Of a stretch of DNA of 24,756 nt, positions 16,102-24,756 are shown piece after piece. A program made the translations under genes and the position numbers. Within the stretch, counting starts at the first letter, position 1. Each line of letters opens with the position of its first letter. Location: NCBI GenBank assembly GCA_044432885.1, contig JAWXUG010000008.1, forward strand, positions 1 through 24,756, in the 5' to 3' direction. A model generated the notes under the pieces. The model ran no database searches and was not told where the DNA came from. It saw nothing but the letters and a program-made list of their open reading frames with translations. Origin of the DNA: CAYJNO01 sp044432885. GTDB taxonomy: Bacteria > Bacillota_I > Bacilli_A > Erysipelotrichales > Erysipelotrichaceae.

Positions 16102-16127
16102 ATGACACACCTTAATAGGTGTGTCAT
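16102..16127 (-). promoter_or_regulatory. Perfect 11-bp inverted repeat between giant and MBL genes
   Basis: ATGACACACCT/AGGTGTGTCAT (16102-16112 with 16117-16127) with a 4-nt loop, 3 nt after the giant gene stop and 15 nt before the MBL start. No T-run follows on the minus strand; the next bases hold the MBL Shine-Dalgarno. So it is not a standard terminator. It could be an mRNA 3'-end stabiliser or processing site that sets gene dosage, or a palindromic operator. Confidence 0.7.
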
Positions 16128-16130
16128 TAA

Positions 16131-19100
16131 CTATTTCGCTTTCTTCATTTTAAAATATACTGCTCCGAAAACGATAGATACAAATAGTGCCATTAGACCT
16201 AAGATTGTTAAACTATCATTCTCCTTCGTATCGATAACTACTGAATATAACTGACTAATGCTAAATGTAGATTCAGCATTATCTTCTTCCGCTATCAAAT
16301 CACTACCATTTACATATTCTTCAATATCGCTGTTTATGGTTGATTGATGCATTTCCCCGGAAATAACCTCTTCCGTTGTATATGCTTCATAAGCTTGTGA
16401 ATATGGGTTATAGGCTATGATGTAATCACTTGTACTTGATGAAACATCCTCGCTTACATCTACTTTAACAACTGAGATACCCGATTCATCACTACTATCA
16501 GTACTAGATGAAATGCTTTGTGCAACATAAACTAATTGATCATCAATATAAACTCCTTCTCCATCAACATACGTTACATCTGCGTCTATGATGATTTTTT
16601 CGTCTTCATCATATAATCCATCACCTTCAACATAGCTTGCAGTTACAGGCAATGCTTCGACAAGATCACTAACTCCTGTTCCATCCCCATCAACAAAGTC
16701 ACTTACGCTATTATCACTCACATCGCCAACACCCTCTGCTACAGTGCCTGAATCAGCTGTATAACTACTTAATAAATTTGAGCTATATGAATAACTATCA
16801 TCTGTTGTGATATTGGTTCCAAATAAGGAAGCTGAGAAACCAGAGAGCATATTTACTGCAAATGCGCTAATACCACTTGTAGGTTCTGATTCGTAAATCA
16901 CAGTTCCTGTTGCGAAATTCCAAACCATTACAGATCCATCTTCATACCTTGCAACAACAATCGGTGAATTATAAGAATAGTTGTTTGAAATATAACTGAT
17001 ATTATCTAATCTGAAGTCGCCAACAACTAGCGTTGATAGATAATTAGTAAATTCTTTTGTGTCCTTATCAATCGTTGCGAAATATGTTTTATCATCATAT
17101 TCCACTAATATAAATCCGTCATATAAAGTATTTTGAGAAGTAAATAATGCATATTCTTTTACTTTGTATTGTAACAACCTATAGTTCATTACTGTATCCC
17201 CATTGGTTGAGAAATTGTAATACGTTTCTAAGCCATATAGATACGTGAATAATGGCGTTGCACTCTCTTGAACTTCACCATGAATTTTAGTGTTCGCTGC
17301 CTGAGTGACAGGTGTTGTTAATTCATAAATACTACCATCCTCACATAACACGCTACCTTGCCATAGATGAATTGGATTTTCTATATCTGCATGTGTAACT
17401 GGCACCGATGTTCCATATTTTAATTCGCTACCATCAATAAAGTACCAATAACTTCCATCTGTCATGACATCGCGGATAAAATCATCCTTCGTATATGTAA
17501 TATTATCAATCGTAATATCGCTCTTAAAATCATATCCAACTGTAATGACATTATAAGTATCACCACGTGCATCCTTATCTTGGAATACATACTCGGCATC
17601 ATCAATTGTTACACTTTCGTTAACTGACTCAATATTTATACTATTCACACTTGATGTATAAACAGCTGTCGACATTGTACTTACCCCTGGTGTTGGTAAT
17701 AATATACCCACTATATTTCCTTCATATTCATTTGAATATGGAAGAATACCTCCAGATGCACTTTCTATATACGGCATATATGGGTTGTCATCATTTGCAA
17801 AATGATCTGTATTGATTTCATTAAATTGATATTGTGTATATGTATCCACATTTGAAAAATCGTCTGAAGTTAAGAAATCTACAAAAACTAATGAGTCATC
17901 TGCATAAACTTCACTAATTACTTGACCGTTAATCAAACTATTTTCATAATATCCTACATTTCCACTTTGATAACTGCTTGTGTACATAGAATAAACAATT
18001 GGATGATAGTATTCCGTTGCTGTTACATCAGCAGATAATACAATCCCTTGCAACATAGTATCTGTAATCTTATAGGTATTATTAATATACCCAAATACAC
18101 CACCTGCATATTTCAATGCGGTTACACTTCCTGTTACATAAACACCGTCGATGATGCGCTGATTCGTTCCATCTGCTTCATAGTCTTCAACATAACCAAT
18201 CACACCACCCGCTGTATAACCAAGCGAAGTGACTCTTGCACCAATTGCTATGTTATCTGAAATAGTGAAATTTGCTGCTTTACCAATTAAGCCACCAGCA
18301 TTGTCAGTTGTTGCCGTCACTTCTACATCTTCAGCAATATAAATATTAGATAAAGTATAAACATTGTTTACTGCATATAAATTACCTAAGAAACCACCTA
18401 CATTGCTGTCACCAACAATCTCAGTATCTCTTACTACATTATTGTAAGAACCATATCCATTCACTGCAGAGGCTACCCCAATCATTCCGCCAGCACCAAT
18501 CATATCTGTATCACTTGAACCATCGCTATCATGTTGATAAATATGGCTACCTATAACTGCTGAATTATAGATACGATTATATTGAGCATTCCCAACAATA
18601 CCACCTGCGGTTTTATTGCTTGATACTGTTACATTTTCTGCTAATAAATTGTATAAATTATATGCTGCATGGATACGACCAAATAGCCCACCTACTTCAG
18701 ATACTGAAGTATCGCTAGTCGTGCTACCACTAATCGTGCTATCCTTAACCGTTAGATTCGTATCGTATGTTGTGTCATAAGGAATATAGTAACCTACAAT
18801 ACCACCTGCCATAACTTCTGCTGTGCTTGATGCAGTAATTTCTGCATTGCTTACTGTTACCTCTTTATAATTGCTTCTATATCCAAAGCCTGAAACCCCA
18901 CCTACATAAGCTCTTCCTGTTAACTCAACATTATCCACAGTTATATTTTCAGAGAAGGTTGTGCTATCTGATAATTGAACGTTATTGCTTCCTACAATTC
19001 CTCCTACATAATAGTTATAAGGAGCATTAATATAAATATTTGATGCAGTTACATTACTAAATTTTGAATTAATATAAGATGCGATTCCACCTACTCCATA

Positions 19101-22100
19101 AGATCTTGACGTACTTCCATAAGATGTAATCGTTACATTATCTACCACTACATCACTTAGCTCACCTTGGACTTGATAAATAAGTGAAATTCCACCTACA
19201 TAGGTTAAATTGTAATCTATCGTAACATTACTAATGGTACTATTTGTAAATGAAGAACTTATATCTAGGATTAAACCAGACTTTTCTTGATAAGTTGGCA
19301 ATATCATATAAGACAATGAAATGTTAGTAAAATCTATATTATCTACTTTCGCGACAGAAGCAATCCATCCTCCATTAGTACTATCAGTAGATACATAGAA
19401 AATATTAGAAAACCCTGCATTCGAAGTAGTTCCAATAAGTTCCCCTATTAAAAGATTTGTATAAGTTGGAGTTTGAGTTTGGAAATCAATATTTCCAGTA
19501 ATCTTAAAGTTTTCTCCCGTACGATCATGTCCTGTACTCATTAAATAATTCCAAGTTGTTAAATCTGGCACTTCATGATATACCAAAACACCATAATCAA
19601 TTACAAGCGTTATTTTAGTACTTCCCTCATATAGATTAAATTTATACGTACTATATGCATGGGTAACTTTTTTATTGTAAATGATTAATAAGACCGCCTC
19701 CTCATCACTATCACTTGTTGTTAATGATGAAAGGGTGTAACGATAATTGTCTAGTGCTAAGTCGGCATCTGTCATAGCCATTCCTTCAATCGTAAAGCTA
19801 ATCGTTTTATCTTCAATCATCTTGATAATTTCTTCCGCAGTTTTTCCTTCATAAGTAATTCTAAAGGAGCTTATATACTCATCACCACTATACATTGAGC
19901 TTTCGACACTTACACCTACACTTGAATTTCCTGGTAGTTCGATATTTTCTTGACCATATACCAAACTATCCCCACTAAATTCATATATTAATGGAAGCGC
20001 TTGATCCTCTAGCGTAGATAAATCCCAACTATCCCCTATGGCAATCGTGTCATTCCATATTTTCTCTATAGTTAATTGAGTTGATGAAAGAAGTGCTTTA
20101 GCATCATCAGAATCTGAACTAGTCAAGGTATTCATCGTTTGTCCTTCATATGCATAAGATAATCTGAAAATACTATCTGAGGCATAATCTAAACCAATAA
20201 CCCTGTGCGAATTTGTTGTTCCTGCGAACACATCACCCAATGCAAGTATATTAGCATTACGAGTAGATATGCTGTATCCTAAAACGCCTCCTACATTAGA
20301 ACCTGTTGTATTAATTTCTACGTATGAGTAAACATTATAAATCGTATTAACACTTGAAGCAGAGTAACCTACTAATCCTCCTACATAAGAGGTATCTGTA
20401 GTGATACTTCCTTGAGTATAGACATCTTGAATCGCTGTTGATGAGGTATAACCTGCAAGCCCACCAATACCATAACTTGAATTTACATTTGTTGCAGTTA
20501 TCGTTACGTTTCTAGTGTAAGAGTTCGCAATCATTCCATTACCAGAATAAGCGACCATTCCTCCAATACGTACATCAAACTTATTTGTTTTTAAAGTGAT
20601 GTTTGTATCTGTTACCGAACAATTCGTAATAATAGAATTGCTATTGGCTACCAAGGATCCGATACGTCCTGAAGCTTCGATATTACTATTTGTAATATGC
20701 ACATTTTCGATCGTAGATCCTGGATACGAATAACGAATAAATCCTACCTCTTCATATGCCTGTGCTGTTTTACCCGTGATACTCATATCATCTATAATTA
20801 AATTTTTAATACTTCCTGTCGAAGCTAAATAATAGATGACATAGGCACGATCAACATCTTCTAGCGTAATCCCTGACAATGTATAGTAACCAATTAAATT
20901 ACCATCACTGTCATACTTCCCACCATCAATGGTTCCTGTAAATGTAGTCGTTGATGTCATTGATGTTTTTGATCCATTAATCATCGTTGCAGCAGGCGTT
21001 ACATTATCCTTCTCGAAATCTAAGCTGTCAGTACCCGAACTTAAAACAATTCTATAATTCCAGCTCATATTATCATTGATGCTTGTCCAATCTGCTGTTG
21101 AAGTTATTGCCTTATAGAATTCAACATTATGAGTCGTATAATCACTTGAAATTGATATATTTGACCCTGAGTTATTAAATACAATAGAAGTTACATCATA
21201 CGCACTGACATACTTTTGAACTGTTGTATCCGTAGACACCGCAACAGATAAAGTCACTTCATAAAGGCCTTCATCTCCCATTTGTTGATCAATTACTAAC
21301 GTTGTTAATCCTTCTATATTAATCTGAGTTATGGCATACTCTTTGCTATTTTCCATCTTGATTGTAATCAGTCCACTATCAATATCAAGCACGGTTCCTT
21401 CTTTGACTTGATCATCTACAATAACTGGTATTTGAGATTGTTCAACTAATGGTAAATAACGATAAAGTTGATGTTGCTGCATAGATACAGGTAAATCTAA
21501 TCTTGGATAAAAGCCCATCGTTACATTTTTTTCAACATCAAAGGCATCATCTTCATTGATAACACTATCTTGCCATGTATAATCAAGCAGTGTCGATATT
21601 CCTGTCGTTTGTACTCTTTCATATGAATCATAAGCATTATAATAATTATCACTAACATGCCATATATTTAAATCTGCCCCTGAATAATAACTGGTGAAAA
21701 TTCTTCTGTGTGAGAATAAAGTAGTCGTTTTCCCGTTTTCATAGACATAAAAATCTCCAACATGATAATAATTATCAACATTCAATAATGAATTTTTTCT
21801 TAATAAAGTAAATCCACTTGTATCGCTTATATCATTGATAAAGTAACTATCATAAGATGAATAAATATTACTTACTTCAAAAGTAATTTGCGCATCTTCA
21901 ATTAACGAACCAGCTCTTTCAGCAGATGTTGTAATCAATATATCTGCGCCATTCATGCTATAAATATAACCATTTGTTAAACTACCTATACCATAGCGTA
22001 CTAAAATTGCTGAATAGATTTCTGAAAATTCAATATCTGCACCAATTTCAACAATAAAATTATTTACAGTTCCAGATAAGGTACTGCAAAGCAATGAACC

Positions 22101-24756
22101 ATACTCTTCCATTTCCATTGTATTAACTGTTTTAATAAAAATATTCTCCATGGTTCCATAATTTGTATTTACCAATCCATAACTTGCAGTACTACTATCT
22201 TTTACATAAGTAATATTTTTTAGTACTGCATCATTGGTTAATCCATAGAATAAATAACTTGAGCTTTCATGCGTTACTGTATATCCATTGAAATCAATAG
22301 TACCCGAAAGCATTGTCGAAATACTGAAATCTACTGTCAAATCACTCATAACTAAATAATTGGCTGATGGATAGCTATTCATTTTCCTAAAATCTTCTTC
22401 ATTATAAATCATGATATACGCGCCATCTGTATAGAATTCTTCGCTATCCAATTCAATTTCATTTCCATTATATGTTGCCACAACGGACAAGCGATAATTC
22501 GAATTAGGAATTAAGGCTTCATTAATATAATCCATTGCACCGATATATGCTTCATCAAGATAATTTAAATCGATTTCCAATTCTTCAAGCACTTCAAAAG
22601 TAGGGTTATTAATACTAGAAGAATATTCTATTCTTAATTTAACAGTTGAATCCCCATTATCATCCAATAGATACCCTTTGACGTCTTTTACATCTATCGT
22701 TGAATCCAATTTATACATATTATCTGTTGGCTGATCTGCTAATTTATATAAAGTTAGAGTATAGTAATTATACGAACTTAATGTCATGTAATAAACACCA
22801 TCTGGTATTACAAAAGTACCAAACGATCTAGCTGCCATATAACCAATATGCTCACCATATTCATTGTAAAATAGGATATAGCCCACAAGATAATTTCCTG
22901 TGAAATAGACTTCACCTGGAGTAACTGGCACTTGATAAATTGTACGTATTGTGCTGTTTGTTGAAACTGATTCAGTTGTTCCAGTCGATGTTGCATAGGT
23001 ATTTTCAAGCACAAATGGATATTCATCAGTATCTACTTCAACATTGGCAGCTACTTCTACAATAATATTTTCTTCAGGAAGCTTATAGGCTTCAATTTCT
23101 AAGCCCCACTCTTTTACATACTCAGTGTTAGGTAACAAAACACGCATATAAACTGTTCCATCTGGAATATAACCTGCAACTTGAGATGCTGTGCTTGAAG
23201 TACCGTTCACAGTAAAAAGTGTAGAATAATTTTCATCATAAAAATATATATATTTACCCGACACCATGGTGCCATCGCTTGTCCAATCAGGATAATAATC
23301 TAATGTTACAGCATTATAGCCTTGTTCTACATAATCAGAGATATCAATATAGGCTGAGTAAAATCCATCTTTGGTAGAAGAATAAATTGTCCATTTATCT
23401 TTTGAATTAGTAATTGCGCCACCTGTTTCAGACTCAATGAAAAATTGTGTAATTTGCTCACCTGTATAATCGACAATTTTTATGCTTTCTTCCATTTCGC
23501 TATATACATAATCTAAACTATTCAAAGTAATATTTGCTGTAATGTCACTACCAGCAACAATACTGTATTGTTCTAATTGATAGTTTGCTTGATAATTCGC
23601 ATATCCCGTATCGTCGTTGTACTCACGAGCAACTATCTTGATCGTATATTCTAGACCTTCGGTTAATCCTTCAAAACGTATTGTTTGAGGATCTTGATTA
23701 ACATACATTGTATATAAATCCAATACAGCATCCCCTTGACATAATTGGATGTATATTAGACCACTGCTTAAAACACTGCCATCTTCATCACTAATTTGAA
23801 AATCAATGAACTCTAAAACATCACCTGCTGCAAACACTTCAAATGGCTCGATAACAGGAGTTAATTTTTTCGTGATAAAAGAGGATGTTGTTAAACGACT
23901 TGTTATTTCATATTCAATACCACTTTTAACAACAATTGCTTCATAATTGATGGTATATTCGGTATAAGTTTCTAAGCTTCCATCATCTATTGTAACTTGG
24001 AGTTGCACAGGGTCACTATAAGTTACATTACCTGAGTCATCTACTATTTCTTGAATAAACATTGATTCCCACAATGTCCATCCTATAAATTGAAGTTGAC
24101 TACCTGATAATTCTACGGTTACATTTCCTTCTTGATAAATGATAATAGATTCGGTTTCGCTATTATATTCGTAACCTTCATCGCCATAACGAATATTATT
24201 TAAAACACTTTCATATAATACAAAACCTGTCATTTCTTCATTTGTAGTTGAATTGGTTACGCTCATTCTAATTTCATCGATCAATGGGAAAATATCGATT
24301 GTACTTGATGAACTAATCGTTAGACCAAATGTAGCCCCTGTATCATTTCTGTTAATAATACTCGTATTTAATACCAACGAACCTGAGGTTATTGGCGCCG
24401 TATACACACTATCTTGTCCTATTAATGCATCACTTACCTTATCAAGTACTGGTTCACTCACCTCGTCTGGTTGTGGGTCATAATTTCCTAATACGTTTAT
24501 ATAATAGCTTTTAGCAAATGCTAGACTATCGATTGTAAACTCATAGTATTGATTATCCGAAGGATTCTCTAATTCAATGGTTTGTACGCTACCATCTGAT
24601 GTCAATGAAGTTCCATCACTCCATGTTCCGCTCAAATCTGCTACAACCCCTAATTTATCAATTACATATAAGGTTAGTGAATCGTTCACTCCATCTGTTT
24701 GACTTAAGGCACCATCTGTATCCACAACGGCGATCCCAAGGGTTAAACTATCTGAT
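16131..24756 (-). CDS. Giant membrane-anchored surface protein with GLUG-type beta-helix regions (5' end missing)
   Basis: The frame stays open from the stop at 16131 to the right edge, so at least 2,874 residues are seen and the true start and signal peptide lie outside; the GTG at 24725 is internal. Counting from that GTG: roughly 1-760 is a series of Ig/fibronectin-like beta-sandwich stretches; about 770-880 opens a beta-helix (VMSDLTVDF, GTIDFNGYTV); about 1290-1500 and 1870-2245 hold GLUG repeats (GGLVGYS, GGIVGNA, GGVIGYV); about 2400-2640 resembles a propeller-like sheet region (SVMVWNFATG); then an acidic Ser-rich stalk and a terminal transmembrane helix (ILGLMALFVSIVFGAVYF) with a KMKKAK tail. 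No LPXTG. Likely a surface fibre or adhesin anchored by its C-terminus; ligand unknown. First visible gene of the operon. Confidence 0.9.
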   Translation of the reverse strand, partial: SDSLTLGIAVVDTDGALSQTDGVNDSLTLYVIDKLGVVADLSGTWSDGTSLTSDGSVQTIELENPSDNQYYEFTIDSLAFAKSYYINVLGNYDPQPDEVSEPVLDKVSDALIGQDSVYTAPITSGSLVLNTSIINRNDTGATFGLTISSSSTIDIFPLIDEIRMSVTNSTTNEEMTGFVLYESVLNNIRYGDEGYEYNSETESIIIYQEGNVTVELSGSQLQFIGWTLWESMFIQEIVDDSGNVTYSDPVQLQVTIDDGSLETYTEYTINYEAIVVKSGIEYEITSRLTTSSFITKKLTPVIEPFEVFAAGDVLEFIDFQISDEDGSVLSSGLIYIQLCQGDAVLDLYTMYVNQDPQTIRFEGLTEGLEYTIKIVAREYNDDTGYANYQANYQLEQYSIVAGSDITANITLNSLDYVYSEMEESIKIVDYTGEQITQFFIESETGGAITNSKDKWTIYSSTKDGFYSAYIDISDYVEQGYNAVTLDYYPDWTSDGTMVSGKYIYFYDENYSTLFTVNGTSSTASQVAGYIPDGTVYMRVLLPNTEYVKEWGLEIEAYKLPEENIIVEVAANVEVDTDEYPFVLENTYATSTGTTESVSTNSTIRTIYQVPVTPGEVYFTGNYLVGYILFYNEYGEHIGYMAARSFGTFVIPDGVYYMTLSSYNYYTLTLYKLADQPTDNMYKLDSTIDVKDVKGYLLDDNGDSTVKLRIEYSSSINNPTFEVLEELEIDLNYLDEAYIGAMDYINEALIPNSNYRLSVVATYNGNEIELDSEEFYTDGAYIMIYNEEDFRKMNSYPSANYLVMSDLTVDFSISTMLSGTIDFNGYTVTHESSSYLFYGLTNDAVLKNITYVKDSSTASYGLVNTNYGTMENIFIKTVNTMEMEEYGSLLCSTLSGTVNNFIVEIGADIEFSEIYSAILVRYGIGSLTNGYIYSMNGADILITTSAERAGSLIEDAQITFEVSNIYSSYDSYFINDISDTSGFTLLRKNSLLNVDNYYHVGDFYVYENGKTTTLFSHRRIFTSYYSGADLNIWHVSDNYYNAYDSYERVQTTGISTLLDYTWQDSVINEDDAFDVEKNVTMGFYPRLDLPVSMQQHQLYRYLPLVEQSQIPVIVDDQVKEGTVLDIDSGLITIKMENSKEYAITQINIEGLTTLVIDQQMGDEGLYEVTLSVAVSTDTTVQKYVSAYDVTSIVFNNSGSNISISSDYTTHNVEFYKAITSTADWTSINDNMSWNYRIVLSSGTDSLDFEKDNVTPAATMINGSKTSMTSTTTFTGTIDGGKYDSDGNLIGYYTLSGITLEDVDRAYVIYYLASTGSIKNLIIDDMSITGKTAQAYEEVGFIRYSYPGSTIENVHITNSNIEASGRIGSLVANSNSIITNCSVTDTNITLKTNKFDVRIGGMVAYSGNGMIANSYTRNVTITATNVNSSYGIGGLAGYTSSTAIQDVYTQGSITTDTSYVGGLVGYSASSVNTIYNVYSYVEINTTGSNVGGVLGYSISTRNANILALGDVFAGTTNSHRVIGLDYASDSIFRLSYAYEGQTMNTLTSSDSDDAKALLSSTQLTIEKIWNDTIAIGDSWDLSTLEDQALPLIYEFSGDSLVYGQENIELPGNSSVGVSVESSMYSGDEYISSFRITYEGKTAEEIIKMIEDKTISFTIEGMAMTDADLALDNYRYTLSSLTTSDSDEEAVLLIIYNKKVTHAYSTYKFNLYEGSTKITLVIDYGVLVYHEVPDLTTWNYLMSTGHDRTGENFKITGNIDFQTQTPTYTNLLIGELIGTTSNAGFSNIFYVSTDSTNGGWIASVAKVDNIDFTNISLSYMILPTYQEKSGLILDISSSFTNSTISNVTIDYNLTYVGGISLIYQVQGELSDVVVDNVTITSYGSTSRSYGVGGIASYINSKFSNVTASNIYINAPYNYYVGGIVGSNNVQLSDSTTFSENITVDNVELTGRAYVGGVSGFGYRSNYKEVTVSNAEITASSTAEVMAGGIVGYYIPYDTTYDTNLTVKDSTISGSTTSDTSVSEVGGLFGRIHAAYNLYNLLAENVTVSSNKTAGGIVGNAQYNRIYNSAVIGSHIYQHDSDGSSDTDMIGAGGMIGVASAVNGYGSYNNVVRDTEIVGDSNVGGFLGNLYAVNNVYTLSNIYIAEDVEVTATTDNAGGLIGKAANFTISDNIAIGARVTSLGYTAGGVIGYVEDYEADGTNQRIIDGVYVTGSVTALKYAGGVFGYINNTYKITDTMLQGIVLSADVTATEYYHPIVYSMYTSSYQSGNVGYYENSLINGQVISEVYADDSLVFVDFLTSDDFSNVDTYTQYQFNEINTDHFANDDNPYMPYIESASGGILPYSNEYEGNIVGILLPTPGVSTMSTAVYTSSVNSINIESVNESVTIDDAEYVFQDKDARGDTYNVITVGYDFKSDITIDNITYTKDDFIRDVMTDGSYWYFIDGSELKYGTSVPVTHADIENPIHLWQGSVLCEDGSIYELTTPVTQAANTKIHGEVQESATPLFTYLYGLETYYNFSTNGDTVMNYRLLQYKVKEYALFTSQNTLYDGFILVEYDDKTYFATIDKDTKEFTNYLSTLVVGDFRLDNISYISNNYSYNSPIVVARYEDGSVMVWNFATGTVIYESEPTSGISAFAVNMLSGFSASLFGTNITTDDSYSYSSNLLSSYTADSGTVAEGVGDVSDNSVSDFVDGDGTGVSDLVEALPVTASYVEGDGLYDEDEKIIIDADVTYVDGEGVYIDDQLVYVAQSISSSTDSSDESGISVVKVDVSEDVSSSTSDYIIAYNPYSQAYEAYTTEEVISGEMHQSTINSDIEEYVNGSDLIAEEDNAESTFSISQLYSVVIDTKENDSLTILGLMALFVSIVFGAVYFKMKKAK

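Noticed and set aside
16102..16127. Terminator splitting the operon after the giant gene
   Set aside because: No T-run follows the stem on the transcribed strand; the next bases are the ribosome binding site of the MBL gene.
16131..24756. Sortase LPXTG anchors (LPNTE and LPVTA occur in the giant protein)
   Set aside because: Neither ends in Gly, both are far from the C-terminus, and neither is followed directly by the helix and basic tail.

Overview
The window looks like the chromosome of a low-GC, single-membrane Gram-positive bacterium. The signs are the AT-rich sequence, AGGAG-type ribosome binding sites, a RicT (YaaT) homologue, a tmk-holB-ricT-rsmI operon of the Firmicutes kind, and surface proteins with signal peptides and C-terminal membrane anchors. 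An Erysipelotrichia-like gut Firmicute is my best guess, but nothing here fixes the genus.

Layout. (1) 1-2796, minus strand: housekeeping operon tmk > holB > ricT > rsmI (rsmI runs off the left edge). (2) 2820-3675, minus strand: a lone SagB-type nitroreductase with its own terminator. (3) 3804-4070, plus strand: a tRNA-Ile(GAT)/tRNA-Ala(TGC) pair with a strong promoter and an intrinsic terminator. (4) 4031-5674: a roughly 1.6 kb cassette holding one AAA ATPase/DUF4143 gene. Three 23-bp tandem repeats abut its promoter, and near-identical 38-bp direct repeats bracket it; the first of these starts at the CCA end of tRNA-Ala and includes the tRNA terminator. (5) 5675-6003: AT-rich and apparently non-coding. 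(6) 6004 to the right edge, minus strand: one tightly packed seven-gene array over 18.7 kb, with its 5' end outside the window.

The array is the notable part. In transcription order it encodes a giant beta-helix-type surface protein (at least 2,874 aa, C-terminal membrane anchor), an MBL-fold hydrolase, a cytosolic GAF-domain protein, a second giant secreted protein (1,452 aa; TPSATE repeats, GLUG-type repeats, nine MBG-like domains), a secreted FecR-domain protein, a CHASE2-class III adenylate cyclase with its catalytic residues intact, and a membrane-anchored NHL beta-propeller. A reasonable model, which is inference, is a surface sensing assembly (two giants, FecR, NHL) that controls cAMP synthesis through the CHASE2 ectodomain, with GAF as a candidate cytosolic receptor and MBL as a candidate cyclic-nucleotide phosphodiesterase. 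cAMP signalling is considered rare in low-GC Gram-positives, so this arrangement is the best candidate for an undescribed system here. No CRP-type regulator, sortase or LPXTG motif is visible in the window.
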